DNA from: Pseudomonadota bacterium
GTDB lineage: Bacteria > Myxococcota_A > UBA796 > CAJQPC01
Assembly (NCBI GenBank): GCA_024228935.1
Contig: JAAESX010000157.1
Location: 1-57,573, forward strand
Length of the DNA stretch: 57,573 nt
Direction of reading: 5' to 3'
A program made the translations under genes and the position numbers. Below the pieces are notes generated by a model. That model saw only the letters and a list, made by a program, of their open reading frames with translations, did not search any database and was not told the DNA's origin. Numbering within the stretch: the first letter of the stretch is position 1; every line of letters begins with the position of its first letter. Positions 1-7,297 of the stretch are shown one piece after another.

Positions 1-43
1 CTGATTAACAGTCAGATGCTCTAACCAACTGAGCTAAGCGGGA
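1..43 (-). tRNA. tRNA-Asn (GTT), 5' part, cut by the window edge
   Basis: Read leftward, the sequence gives a seven-base acceptor strand TCCCGCT, the T8-A9 pair, a D-arm (GCTC...GAGC) and an anticodon stem TCTGA/TCAGA enclosing the loop CTGTTAA. The anticodon GTT reads Asn codons. The variable loop, T-arm and 3' acceptor strand lie beyond base 1, so the full cloverleaf cannot be checked. Confidence 0.93.
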
Positions 44-54
44 TCAGCGGCACC

Positions 55-82
55 CTTCTAACCCCCGATACTAGGGTGTCAA
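55..82 (-). promoter_or_regulatory. Sigma-70-type promoter of tRNA-Asn
   Basis: On the minus strand a perfect TTGACA (-35, bases 82-77) is followed after 16 bases by TAGAAG (bases 60-55), a 4/6 match to the -10 consensus. Initiation about seven bases further on would give a leader of only a few bases before the tRNA. Confidence 0.6.
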
Positions 83-92
83 CACAGGAGGA

Positions 93-115
93 CGGGAGAA
101 GTGACACTTCTCCCG
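93..115 (-). terminator. Perfect hairpin between the small-gene operon and the tRNA
   Basis: CGGGAGAAGTG and its exact reverse complement are separated by one base, so 11-bp arms can form a hairpin. It lies just upstream of the tRNA promoter and downstream of the leftward genes ending at 691. A terminator is the simplest reading, but no T-run follows on either strand. Confidence 0.4.
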
Positions 116-138
116 CCGACCCAGTTGGCCAGGCACGT

Positions 139-164
139 CGCGGGTACACCCCCGTGTACCCGCG
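139..164 (-). terminator. Second perfect hairpin with a CCCC (GGGG) loop
   Basis: CGCGGGTACAC and its exact reverse complement flank a four-base loop, giving an 11-bp GC-rich stem 24 bases from the previous hairpin. There is no U-tract. It may act with the neighbouring hairpin as a transcription barrier, or belong to a structured RNA. Confidence 0.4.
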
Positions 165-690
165 TGATGCCACATCTCGCATGAACCCACTCCACAGGCC
201 GACTCGCGACGTTCTCGCGCTGTTCCGAGGCCGTTCGCGCCTGGCTGCGTAGATGGAGGTGCCGGACGAACCTCCCGACGCGGCGGCATCTGGCGGATTG
301 GTCATCAACATCGGTGCCCAGCCGTGACGCCTGGCAAGACCGGAGCCCCAAGAACCCCCGTCCCCAGGAGGACCCGTGCAGCCCCCGTGACCCCAAGCGC
401 AGCCTCCGAGCTGCAGAACGAGGCGCCCATGTAGCGTGATGCGGCTTCTCCGAGCCAAGTCCGTAGGGCCGCGCGAGCTGGACTCGGCGGTACCGCGGGT
501 GCGGAGCCTCACGCATTCATCAGCCGTCCATCAACGCAAACGCTTGTCCAGAGACGCTGGCGTGGATTAGCAATCACTCGCTGAGAAGCCACATTCGGCC
601 CCGGACCTTCAATCCAGGGCCGTCACGATCTGAACCGACGATAAAGCACGCCCCGAGGCCCTCCGCGCCGGCTCATCCGTGTCCTCCGGT
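165..690. other. Gene-poor stretch, no supported gene
   Basis: About 0.5 kb between the end of the leftward small genes and the hairpins. Open frames exist on the minus strand, but they are Arg/Pro/Ser-rich, have poor codon bias and convincing start sites are absent. I see no RNA gene or repeat here. Confidence 0.5.
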
Positions 691-951
691 CTACTTCGCG
701 ACCGTCGCCTGAATCTCATCGCGAAAGTCGTCGAAGCAGTCCTTGCAGATCCAGCGGTAGCCGTCCTGCGCGACGAAGCCCGACTGCAAGTCACCGGCCG
801 CCTTGGACAGGCGAATCGAGCAACACTCGCAGTGGTCATGCTCCCACTCGGGCCGGTAGGGAGTGAACGCGGACCAACGCCAAACAAGGCCGCATAAGTA
901 GGCCTCCTGCCCCTGACCCCGCCAGTCGTCTGCCGGGACGCGCCTGATCAC
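691..951 (-). CDS. Small zinc-ribbon-like protein (86 aa)
   Basis: Two CxxC pairs, HDHCECC near residue 40 and WICKDCF near residue 69, are spaced as in a treble-clef or zinc-ribbon fold, with the aromatic and acidic pattern (HDHC...DGYRWICKDCF) of a widespread uncharacterised bacterial family. The start chosen is GTG at 951: a GGAGG lies seven bases upstream, and the GTGA overlaps the TGA of the preceding gene. An in-frame ATG at 993 would add 14 residues but overlaps the upstream gene. The role is unknown; translational coupling to the upstream gene suggests joint function. Confidence 0.7.
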   Translation of the reverse strand: MIRRVPADDWRGQGQEAYLCGLVWRWSAFTPYRPEWEHDHCECCSIRLSKAAGDLQSGFVAQDGYRWICKDCFDDFRDEIQATVAK

Positions 952-1306
952 TTCTTCGCCTCCGAAGTCCCATCCGGGAACACGCGGTGCCAAGCGCCGC
1001 TACCATCCTTATAGTCCCAGTGAGGCTTTATCGGACCCGGATGCTCGAGATCGGGCCGCATCGACTCACCGGTAGACTCGTTGTCGCTCAGCAGGGGAAA
1101 GGCGAGATCGTGCCACTCGCCGTCCTCGAGCCGTCCGCTGAGCGCAAACGTCTCGACGTCCTTGAGCGCCCCCACCCACGCCGTGCGCTCGACGATGGCG
1201 GTCATCTGGTGGCACCCGTCGATCTCCGCGAGGCCCGACAGCGCCGCGGCGTTGAGCTTGTCGAGGTCGGGCTCGGCGAGGATCGAGGCGGCCAGACAGG
1301 GGTCAT
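948..1306 (-). CDS. Hypothetical protein, probable frameshift just after the start
   Basis: The reading frame from about 1350 down to 948 has strong G/C-ending codon bias and a sensible protein (DPCLAASILAEPDLDKL... to ...DGTSEAKK), but no ATG, GTG or TTG in its first 48 codons. A good start, ATG at 1306 behind GGAGAG, lies in another frame. One extra base in the G4 run at 1299-1302 would join that ATG to the coding frame and give roughly 120 residues. Without the shift, translation could begin only at the internal ATG at 1205 (85 aa). No family is recognised. The stop overlaps the start of the zinc-ribbon gene. Confidence 0.6.
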
Positions 1307-1349
1307 GGGTCTCTCCAGGCCCCGTGTACGCGCCCGACCGCGTCCCGAT

Positions 1350-3203
1350 TCACCTCGAGATCACGATCCAGCTCGTGAGGATGGTGTGCGACCAGTTGTC
1401 GCCGCTGTACTCCGAGCCGTTGTAGTAGTTCGCGTAGTCGACGGTCATGTCCTCGCCGGGCGTCACCATGTCGGTGATGTCCGTGACGACGGGGTCGACG
1501 TGCTTGCCCGGGCACCAGCCGCCGCGGCCGTACCACCACGTGCCGTACTGGTTGGGCACGGTCTGGTCGTCCACCTGGGTCTGGCAGCCGAAGTTGTCGC
1601 CGACCCAGGGCTGGTCGTAGACGATGGGGTCGGCGGCGCCGTTGATGGTCCACTCGTGGTGCAGGTCGCAGAACTCGGCGCAGTTGCCAGGCGCGCTCAT
1701 GCCATGGCCGGTGGTCACCGTGACCAGCTCGACCTTGACCGCGTCGTCCGGGATGGCGACGGTCTGCTCCTCGTAGCCCTCGTTGTAGTTGCCGCCGCGG
1801 ATGCTGACGCCGTCGTACAGGAAGACCATCTCCTCGGGGCGCGTCTCCTTGCCCTGGTTCGACAGCCGGAGGTTCATGTCGAGCTCGTAGGGGCCCGTCG
1901 TGTTGAACCGCATCTGCAGGTCGCGGTCGCCGTCCAGCATCGGCAGCAGCGAGCTGACGTCGTGAACCCACCGGCCCTCTCGGTGGTAGGTCGTGATCCA
2001 GCGACCGAGCTCGGTGTTGCAGCTGCAGCTCAGCTCGTCGTAGCCGGTGCCGTCCTCGTTGCAGGTGTACGTGCCGTCGTGCGTGGTGCCGTCGGCCTCC
2101 ATGCAGGTCCCGGCCTGGGTGTCGGCGGAGATGGCCTCCTCGTACCCGGCGCACGTGCCGCTGGTCTCATCCGTCGTGCAGTCGTCGTCCGTCGAACAGG
2201 CGGTCGCACCGTCGTCGCACAGACCCAGGACCTCGGCCACGGCCGGCTGGCATGCGGTGTCTTCGTAGGCGTTCTCGTCGGCCTCGTCCCAGGCGCAGAC
2301 GAACAGGTACGCCATGTAGTCCCACGCGGGGCAGTAGCCGTACTCGCCGTCTCCCTCGCAGCCCATGTACAGGTCGATCTCGAGCGTGTCGTACTCGGCC
2401 ATCTCGGCCGCCGAGGGGATGTCGACGTCGACGTAGGTGCTGCCCGCCACGCGTTCCCCGTCGAAGACCGGGACCAGGGTGGCGTCGGGGTCGAGGGCGT
2501 CCTCGCGCTTCGACTCCATGTTGTAGAAGCGCGCCTCGTTGGCGGCCATGGCGATGTCGGGCTCGAACCAGCCGTACCCGGAGTTGTACCGCTCGGGGTT
2601 GGCGAAGCTGCCGATGTACCGGATGCGCTGGAAGCGGTCGATGCCCGTGCCCCAGTTCGGGGACTTGAGCGTCGCGCCGACGGCCCCGTCGATCTTGCCG
2701 GCCTTCTCGGTCACGTAGTGGACATGCGTCGCCCACCACTCGGGGTCGTCGTCGACCGCGTTGTCGACGTACTCCTTCAAGGCGTCGAGCTTGACCAGCC
2801 GGTCCTCTTCCTTGCCGTCCGTGACGACGAAGAAGACATGCGTGTTGCGCGGCAGATCCTCGAACAGGCCCTTCACGTCCTTCTTCAGATCCCACAGGCC
2901 GTCGGGCCAGCCGCTGGCCTGGGCGGGAGCGTCCGGGATGAAGAGCATGGACTCGCAGCCGGTCCAGACCTCCGAGAGCGTCACGGGCCCATCGGTCGTC
3001 TGGATGGTGGCGTCCGCGACCGTCGAGTACAGCGCGCCGTCCTCGGTCCCCGCGTCGTCCCATGCGCGGCTGGTCCAGCCGTTCTCGGCGCAGAGGTCCG
3101 GCGCTTCGCTGTCAGGGATGGAGTCGACGGCGGGATCGGAGTCGTCGGGGGTGTTCGGCTTGTCGGTCTCTCCGACGCACGACAGGGCGAGCGCAAGCAG
3201 CAT
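1350..3203 (-). CDS. Secreted PNGase F-like lipoprotein
   Basis: The 617-residue product starts with a very short lipoprotein signal (MLLALALSC, Cys at 9), and GGAGG seven bases upstream fixes the start. The C-terminal part carries the pattern of the peptide-N-glycosidase F C-terminal domain: GHGMSAPGNCAEFC near residue 500 and QYGTWWYGRGGWCPG near residue 555. A Cys-rich stretch sits around residues 295-400. Members of this fold cleave N-glycans from glycoproteins, but the catalytic acids were not verified, so binding or another amidase role is possible. It would be anchored on the cell surface or periplasmic face. It is the fourth gene of a leftward group with YkgJ-like and hydrolase genes upstream. 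Confidence 0.75.
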   Translation of the reverse strand: MLLALALSCVGETDKPNTPDDSDPAVDSIPDSEAPDLCAENGWTSRAWDDAGTEDGALYSTVADATIQTTDGPVTLSEVWTGCESMLFIPDAPAQASGWPDGLWDLKKDVKGLFEDLPRNTHVFFVVTDGKEEDRLVKLDALKEYVDNAVDDDPEWWATHVHYVTEKAGKIDGAVGATLKSPNWGTGIDRFQRIRYIGSFANPERYNSGYGWFEPDIAMAANEARFYNMESKREDALDPDATLVPVFDGERVAGSTYVDVDIPSAAEMAEYDTLEIDLYMGCEGDGEYGYCPAWDYMAYLFVCAWDEADENAYEDTACQPAVAEVLGLCDDGATACSTDDDCTTDETSGTCAGYEEAISADTQAGTCMEADGTTHDGTYTCNEDGTGYDELSCSCNTELGRWITTYHREGRWVHDVSSLLPMLDGDRDLQMRFNTTGPYELDMNLRLSNQGKETRPEEMVFLYDGVSIRGGNYNEGYEEQTVAIPDDAVKVELVTVTTGHGMSAPGNCAEFCDLHHEWTINGAADPIVYDQPWVGDNFGCQTQVDDQTVPNQYGTWWYGRGGWCPGKHVDPVVTDITDMVTPGEDMTVDYANYYNGSEYSGDNWSHTILTSWIVISR

Positions 3204-3238
3204 GGCGGTGCCTCCAGGGCCGCCAAAATACTGGAAGC

Positions 3239-3745
3239 TCAGTCGACTCGCAGGCGCTTCTTCAGTTCCTCACGCTGCTCTGACGAAAGGTCCGCCTCAT
3301 CGAGCGCATCGGCCAACCGCACGCCCTCCCGATCGCGCACCCGGAACCCGCAGCCAGTGAACAGCTCGGGCCAGGCCTGATCGAGCAGGACCCGAGGATA
3401 GTCCTGGCACATGTGGGGACGGGTGGCGTAGCTGTCGCACCGGCGCGTCACCGCATCGAAGTGCGTGCAGCGGAACACGAACGTCCGCGCGGACCGCTCT
3501 GTCCCGACCAGCTCGAAGCCGTTCACGTGCCGATGCCAGGCAAGGAAGGCGCGGCGCGTCATCGGCAGGAACCAGACGACCGCGTCGACCCGGATGCTGG
3601 GGCGCTCGCAGCAGGAGCCGCAGCCCTGACACGAGCCCCGGAGCTCCCACCGGCTGCGCGCCAGGAGCCGACGGCTGCCCAGCTCGAGCGCCCACATCCT
3701 GCGGACGCCGCGCTTCACCACACCGAGAAAGAGGCCGTCGGTCAC
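3239..3745 (-). CDS. YkgJ-type CxxCxxCC metal-cluster protein
   Basis: The motif GSCQGCGSCC near residue 40 and later Cys residues in FRCTHFD, RRCDSY and HMCQDYP match the zinc- or iron-chelating CxxCxxCC family (YkgJ/Fe-S oxidoreductase-like). These small cytoplasmic proteins are thought to bind a metal cluster; their substrate is generally unknown. I place the start at GTG 3745, just clear of the upstream stop at 3760; a longer in-frame start at 3817 would overlap that gene and adds an Arg-rich unlikely N-terminus. MWALELG at 3625 is another candidate. Confidence 0.75.
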   Translation of the reverse strand: MTDGLFLGVVKRGVRRMWALELGSRRLLARSRWELRGSCQGCGSCCERPSIRVDAVVWFLPMTRRAFLAWHRHVNGFELVGTERSARTFVFRCTHFDAVTRRCDSYATRPHMCQDYPRVLLDQAWPELFTGCGFRVRDREGVRLADALDEADLSSEQREELKKRLRVD

Positions 3746-3759
3746 GACCCGAGCATGCC

Positions 3760-4713
3760 TCAGTCGATGAGCCCGCTGCCGGCCAGCTCGTCGTGGAACG
3801 TGCCGCCCGATTGCCACCAGCCGTCAGCCGAGCCAAGGCCGGCAGCGTCGACGACCGCCGAGGTCAACAGGCCGCCGATGGCGCCCGTGATGGTCTCGTT
3901 GTCGAACGTGTTGTTGGTCCCGGGGCAGCCGAACTCACAGACCCAGTCGGTCGGGCTCTCGAAGTCGCAATGGTCGGCCTCGGTCACCCGGAAGCTCGCG
4001 TGACCGGAGTAGACCGCCGCGCCGTTTCCATCGCTGTTGCAGGTGCTGGGCTCGCCCAGGATCCCGTAGACGTCGAGTCCGGACAGGTCCGCCGAGGCGG
4101 CCAGGCCGTCGGCGTCCGTGAGGTCCAGCCCCACCACGGCAACGGCCGAAGCGTCACTCGAAGCCGCCACCGCGGACGCGAGCCCACCAGCAGAGTGGCC
4201 CGCGTAGATGGTGCGGGAGAAGCCAAGATCTGCAGACAAGACCTTGAGATCGTTCGCGTTCTCGGCGTGGTCCGAGTCCCAGACGGACGCGTGACAGAGG
4301 CCCGGCGTCGCCACGGTGACCCCGTGGCTCGCGATGTGGTCGGCCCAGCCCTCGACGTTGGCCGGCGCCCGCGCAAAGCCGTGACTCAAGATCAGGACCG
4401 CGTCCGAGCCGCCCGCCGGTTCGTAGAGCGTGACGTCGAGCGTGCACGAACCGCTGGTGCTGACCGAGACCGAGCGGGTGGAGACGGCCGATCCGCCTCG
4501 GTCCCGGTAGTCGACCTCGGGGTCCTGGGTGTCGTCCGTGTCGTCGGGGTCCTGGGTGTCGTCCGTGTCGTCAGAGTCCTGGGTGTCGTCGGTGTCCCCG
4601 GAGTCGCTGGCGGGCTCGGAGTCGAGCGGCTGGCTCTCGACGACCGCCGAGTCATGGGTGGGCGCGTGGTGTTCCGCGTCGGGCGAGGTGCAGGCCAGGA
4701 GAAGAAGCGACAT
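3760..4713 (-). CDS. Alpha/beta-hydrolase lipoprotein
   Basis: The lipobox LLLLAC puts the lipidated Cys at residue 8. A low-complexity Asp/Thr/Gln linker (three DDTDDTQDP units) leads to an alpha/beta-hydrolase domain: an oxyanion-type SHGF near residue 109, the nucleophile elbow GHSAGG near residue 172, a likely acid in DLTDADG and a likely catalytic His in EADHCDFE. This resembles the chlorophyllase/dienelactone/PET-hydrolase group of serine esterases; the substrate is unknown. It would act outside the inner membrane. Nine bases separate it from the upstream TetR gene, so the regulator probably controls it. Confidence 0.8.
   Translation of the reverse strand: MSLLLLACTSPDAEHHAPTHDSAVVESQPLDSEPASDSGDTDDTQDSDDTDDTQDPDDTDDTQDPEVDYRDRGGSAVSTRSVSVSTSGSCTLDVTLYEPAGGSDAVLILSHGFARAPANVEGWADHIASHGVTVATPGLCHASVWDSDHAENANDLKVLSADLGFSRTIYAGHSAGGLASAVAASSDASAVAVVGLDLTDADGLAASADLSGLDVYGILGEPSTCNSDGNGAAVYSGHASFRVTEADHCDFESPTDWVCEFGCPGTNNTFDNETITGAIGGLLTSAVVDAAGLGSADGWWQSGGTFHDELAGSGLID
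4521..4601. repeat. 27-bp tandem repeat, three copies, inside the hydrolase gene
   Basis: Three imperfect direct repeats of 27 bp encode the nine-residue unit DDTDDTQDP in the linker between the lipid anchor and the hydrolase domain. The unit length is a multiple of three, so changes in copy number would alter linker length without breaking the frame. Confidence 0.8.
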
Positions 4714-4722
4714 GACTCGACC

Positions 4723-5361
4723 CTAATCAACCGATCGGACGATAGCAACCCCGACCAGTCGACGAACGTGCAGTCGGACACTGAGCTTTCGCGCAGCGAT
4801 GGCCTCGGCGTCGAACACGCTTCCCCCCACCAGCTCCCCGCTGATCTCATGCGTGGCGAACCAGACCAGGTGCAGGCCACAGATGCTCATCGTGAGGTGC
4901 ATCGGCTCCTGGCGCGGAACGAGCCCCTGGTCCATGCCCGAGGACATGAAGGCCGAGACGAGCTGCAGCGTGCGCCGGACGGCTTCAGCCCCAGCGCCGG
5001 ACGCGTACGGGCCCTGATCCATCAGCTCGCGCAGGATCAGGCGCGCGGCCCGGGGATGGGCGCCCAGGTAGTCGGTGACGACGTCGCCCAGCTCATCGAG
5101 CTTCTCGACGAATCCGCCGGTGCCTCCCGTCGCGAGCACGAGCCGCCCCAGCTCCCCGATGTAGGTGTCGAGCACCTCGAGATACAGCGCCTCCTTCGTG
5201 GCGAACCGATGGAACAAGCTCGACTTCTGGAGATCACAGCGGCGCGCGATCGAGCCCATGCTCGCGCCCCCGAAGCCCTCGTCGGCGAACACCTCGGCGG
5301 CTCGATCCAACAGGACCTCGCGAGGAATCGGGTTCTTCGGACGGCCTGGGCGTCGCGCCAT
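4723..5361 (-). CDS. TetR-family transcriptional regulator
   Basis: Residues 12-58 form a typical TetR helix-turn-helix (AEVFADEGFGGASMGSIARRCDL... SLFHRF.TKEALYLEVL), and the remainder is an all-helical ligand-binding domain of normal length (212 aa). It is probably a dimeric repressor responding to a small molecule. It sits head-to-head with the Omp85-like gene and directly upstream of the hydrolase operon, so either could be a target. The 63-bp divergent gap holds a CGATATCG palindrome and a loose GGACC...GGTCC inverted repeat, but no convincing operator. Confidence 0.88.
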   Translation of the reverse strand: MARRPGRPKNPIPREVLLDRAAEVFADEGFGGASMGSIARRCDLQKSSLFHRFATKEALYLEVLDTYIGELGRLVLATGGTGGFVEKLDELGDVVTDYLGAHPRAARLILRELMDQGPYASGAGAEAVRRTLQLVSAFMSSGMDQGLVPRQEPMHLTMSICGLHLVWFATHEISGELVGGSVFDAEAIAARKLSVRLHVRRLVGVAIVRSVD

Positions 5362-5424
5362 GCTCTGGACCTCGTCGAAATCGAACGCTCGGACGATATC
5401 GGGTCCTGATCAAGAATCCAGGCG

Positions 5425-6582
5425 ATGTGGCTCCTGGCAACGATGCTCGCGCTCGCCGAGGACGTGGCCGAGGCCGTGCCCGAGCCAGACGGGCGCGGCT
5501 GGGCCGCCTATGCGCTCCCGCTCCTGAGCTACGACAGCAACCTGCTGCTCGGGTACGGCGGGTTCGGTCAGGTCGTCATCGAGGACCCGACCGGCGAGGC
5601 GCCGTACAGGGCCAGCGTCGAGCTCCAGCTCTACTGGACGACCGGCGGCTACAAGAACCACTACGTGCGGTTCGACCTGCCGAACCTGGCCGGGTCGAAG
5701 TTCCGTTGGCGCGTCGAGTCCCGGCGGATCAGCTGGACGCGCGCGCCGTACTACGGCGTCGGCAGCGACAGGCCCCGCGAGGACGGACTGCCTGCCGCGT
5801 ACGACCTGTACTGCCAGGAGCGCTGGCTGGTGAAGACCCAGCTCCGGTACGAGATCGTCAACGATCTCGAGGTCTTGTTCATGGCGGACTGGCACCGAGA
5901 GGTGGTCGACACGTACCCGAACAGCCGACTGGCCGAGGACGAGCCGCTGGGCTTCGAGGGCGGCGACTACAGCTGGGTCGCGCTCGGGGTGGTCCACGAC
6001 ACCCGGACCGAGGAGATCGACCCCTACGACGGCTACGCCCTGGACGGCAGCGTCAGGCTGGCCCACCCGCTGCTCGGCTCCGACTTCCAGGTCTGGGGGG
6101 TGAACCTGCGAGCGCGGGGCTGGCGCCGGGTCCATGAGCGGGTCGTGCTGGCGGGACAGGTCATGGGCGACGTGCGCTTCGGTGACGAGCCGTTCTTCAA
6201 CCAGGCCTACGCCGGAGGCATGGGCTACGGCGTCGTCGGCGGCCGATGGATCCTGAAGGGGCTGGCCGAGGAGCGGTACCGGGGCGACGGGATGGTCTTC
6301 CTGATGCCCGAGCTGCGCTGGACGTTCTGGACGCCGACCTTCCGAAAGATGGACATGCGGTGGATGGCGGTGCCGTTCGTCGACATGGCGCGCATCTGGG
6401 CCTGGGGGGACCCGTGGACGGGCCTCGACCCGAAGGTCACGGGGGGCGCAGGGCTGCGCATCAACTTCAAGGACCTCATCGTGCTGCGAGCCGACTTCGG
6501 CGTCGGGTTCGACGAGTATGCGCAGGACCCGACCCAGCGGCTCGACAAGCAGGTCTACGTGCTGAGTGAGCACCCGTTCTGA
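5425..6582 (+). CDS. Omp85/D15-like outer-membrane beta-barrel protein
   Basis: A short signal peptide (MWLLATMLALA) precedes a 385-residue protein rich in alternating aromatic/polar strands and ending in a C-terminal Phe, as in outer-membrane barrels. The last part, GGAGLRINFKDLIVLRADFG, resembles the terminal strands of the bacterial surface antigen (BamA/TamA/Omp85) barrel. No POTRA domains are evident, so it is a barrel-only member; transport or assembly function cannot be assigned. Divergent from the TetR gene, which may regulate it. Confidence 0.7.
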   Translation: MWLLATMLALAEDVAEAVPEPDGRGWAAYALPLLSYDSNLLLGYGGFGQVVIEDPTGEAPYRASVELQLYWTTGGYKNHYVRFDLPNLAGSKFRWRVESRRISWTRAPYYGVGSDRPREDGLPAAYDLYCQERWLVKTQLRYEIVNDLEVLFMADWHREVVDTYPNSRLAEDEPLGFEGGDYSWVALGVVHDTRTEEIDPYDGYALDGSVRLAHPLLGSDFQVWGVNLRARGWRRVHERVVLAGQVMGDVRFGDEPFFNQAYAGGMGYGVVGGRWILKGLAEERYRGDGMVFLMPELRWTFWTPTFRKMDMRWMAVPFVDMARIWAWGDPWTGLDPKVTGGAGLRINFKDLIVLRADFGVGFDEYAQDPTQRLDKQVYVLSEHPF

Positions 6583-6583
6583 T

Positions 6584-7297
6584 CTAGCCCCCGCAGAGCA
6601 CCTCGGTCTGGTCATCCCAGTCCCGCATCCCGTTCATCGTGGTGTTCACGAGCCCATCGCTCTCGGTGGTCAGCCCGACATCGAGCTCGCGCCAGATGCC
6701 ATACAGATGGACGAAATCGTCGCCGTCCTCGATCCAGGCCTCGATCTGCCAGTCCTGGGTCCACGTCCAGTCGCTGCCCTCCTCGAACTGGACCGGCTCC
6801 GGAATCCAGGTGCGCGCCATCAGCAGATCCCCGCTCCGCCGCAGGCCCCCGACAAGGTGCTCGTCGTAGGACGTTCCGATGTACGAACCGGACAGGTCGA
6901 CCTCCCAGCCGATGGTCTCCGACGCGCCGCTCTCGAAGTCCTCGATGGAGCTGGTGTACGCCCGCTCGTAGGTCTCGTAGCCGGCGTCCTCGTACTGGCT
7001 CGCCTGGTCGAGCTCGAACAGGATTGGCTCCAAGTCATCGAGACTGCGCGCGTATCGGTACACGATGTACCAGCCCCTGGCGTCCAGGGTGTCGAACTCG
7101 CCGTGCTCGACGTGCGCCACGTCGTCGGCCGCCAGGCGCGTGAGTTCACCCTCCTGGACGTCCAGCGGGATGTTCGCAGCCGCATCGGCCAACAGCGCGT
7201 CGTCGGCGGAATCGAAGTCCGTCCAGAACAGGCGGACGAGGTCGTCGACGTCCTGGGGTGCGGGCTCGGGAGCGCATGCGAGAAGGAGCAGCAGCAT
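6584..7297 (-). CDS. Lipoprotein of unknown function (paralogue of the 51745 gene)
   Basis: The signal is MLLLLLAC, with the Cys at residue 8 and no charged residue before it. The mature 230-residue protein is acidic and Trp/Tyr-rich. Its plan (DDLVRLFW near the start, a TWIPEP.QF segment, a C-terminal strand region and GMRDWDDQ) is shared with the lipoprotein at 51745-52500, although overall identity looks low. It is convergent with the barrel gene and its ATG overlaps the divergent peptidase start in a CATG. No known family is recognised. Confidence 0.75.
   Translation of the reverse strand: MLLLLLACAPEPAPQDVDDLVRLFWTDFDSADDALLADAAANIPLDVQEGELTRLAADDVAHVEHGEFDTLDARGWYIVYRYARSLDDLEPILFELDQASQYEDAGYETYERAYTSSIEDFESGASETIGWEVDLSGSYIGTSYDEHLVGGLRRSGDLLMARTWIPEPVQFEEGSDWTWTQDWQIEAWIEDGDDFVHLYGIWRELDVGLTTESDGLVNTTMNGMRDWDDQTEVLCGG

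Noticed and set aside
71..516. Minus-strand frames of 70-160 codons in the stretch before the tRNA
   Set aside because: Arg/Ser/Gly-rich, no codon bias, no ribosome site, and they run through two perfect hairpins.
1..690. Possible integration site of a mobile element at tRNA-Asn
   Set aside because: The tRNA 3' end, where att sites sit, is outside the window, and no integrase, transposase or direct repeat is seen.
987..3380. Very long open frame on the plus strand opposite the PNGase-like gene
   Set aside because: It is the mirror of G/C-ending codons of the minus-strand gene; its sequence is Val/Arg/Gly-rich without domains. Similar antisense frames (for example 5410-6615, 10259-12043 and 31768-33564) were dropped for the same reason.
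4735..5398. TCGGACGATA present at 4735 and 5389, flanking the TetR gene
   Set aside because: The first copy encodes the TetR C-terminus and neither copy is palindromic; ten matching bases in GC-rich DNA can be chance.
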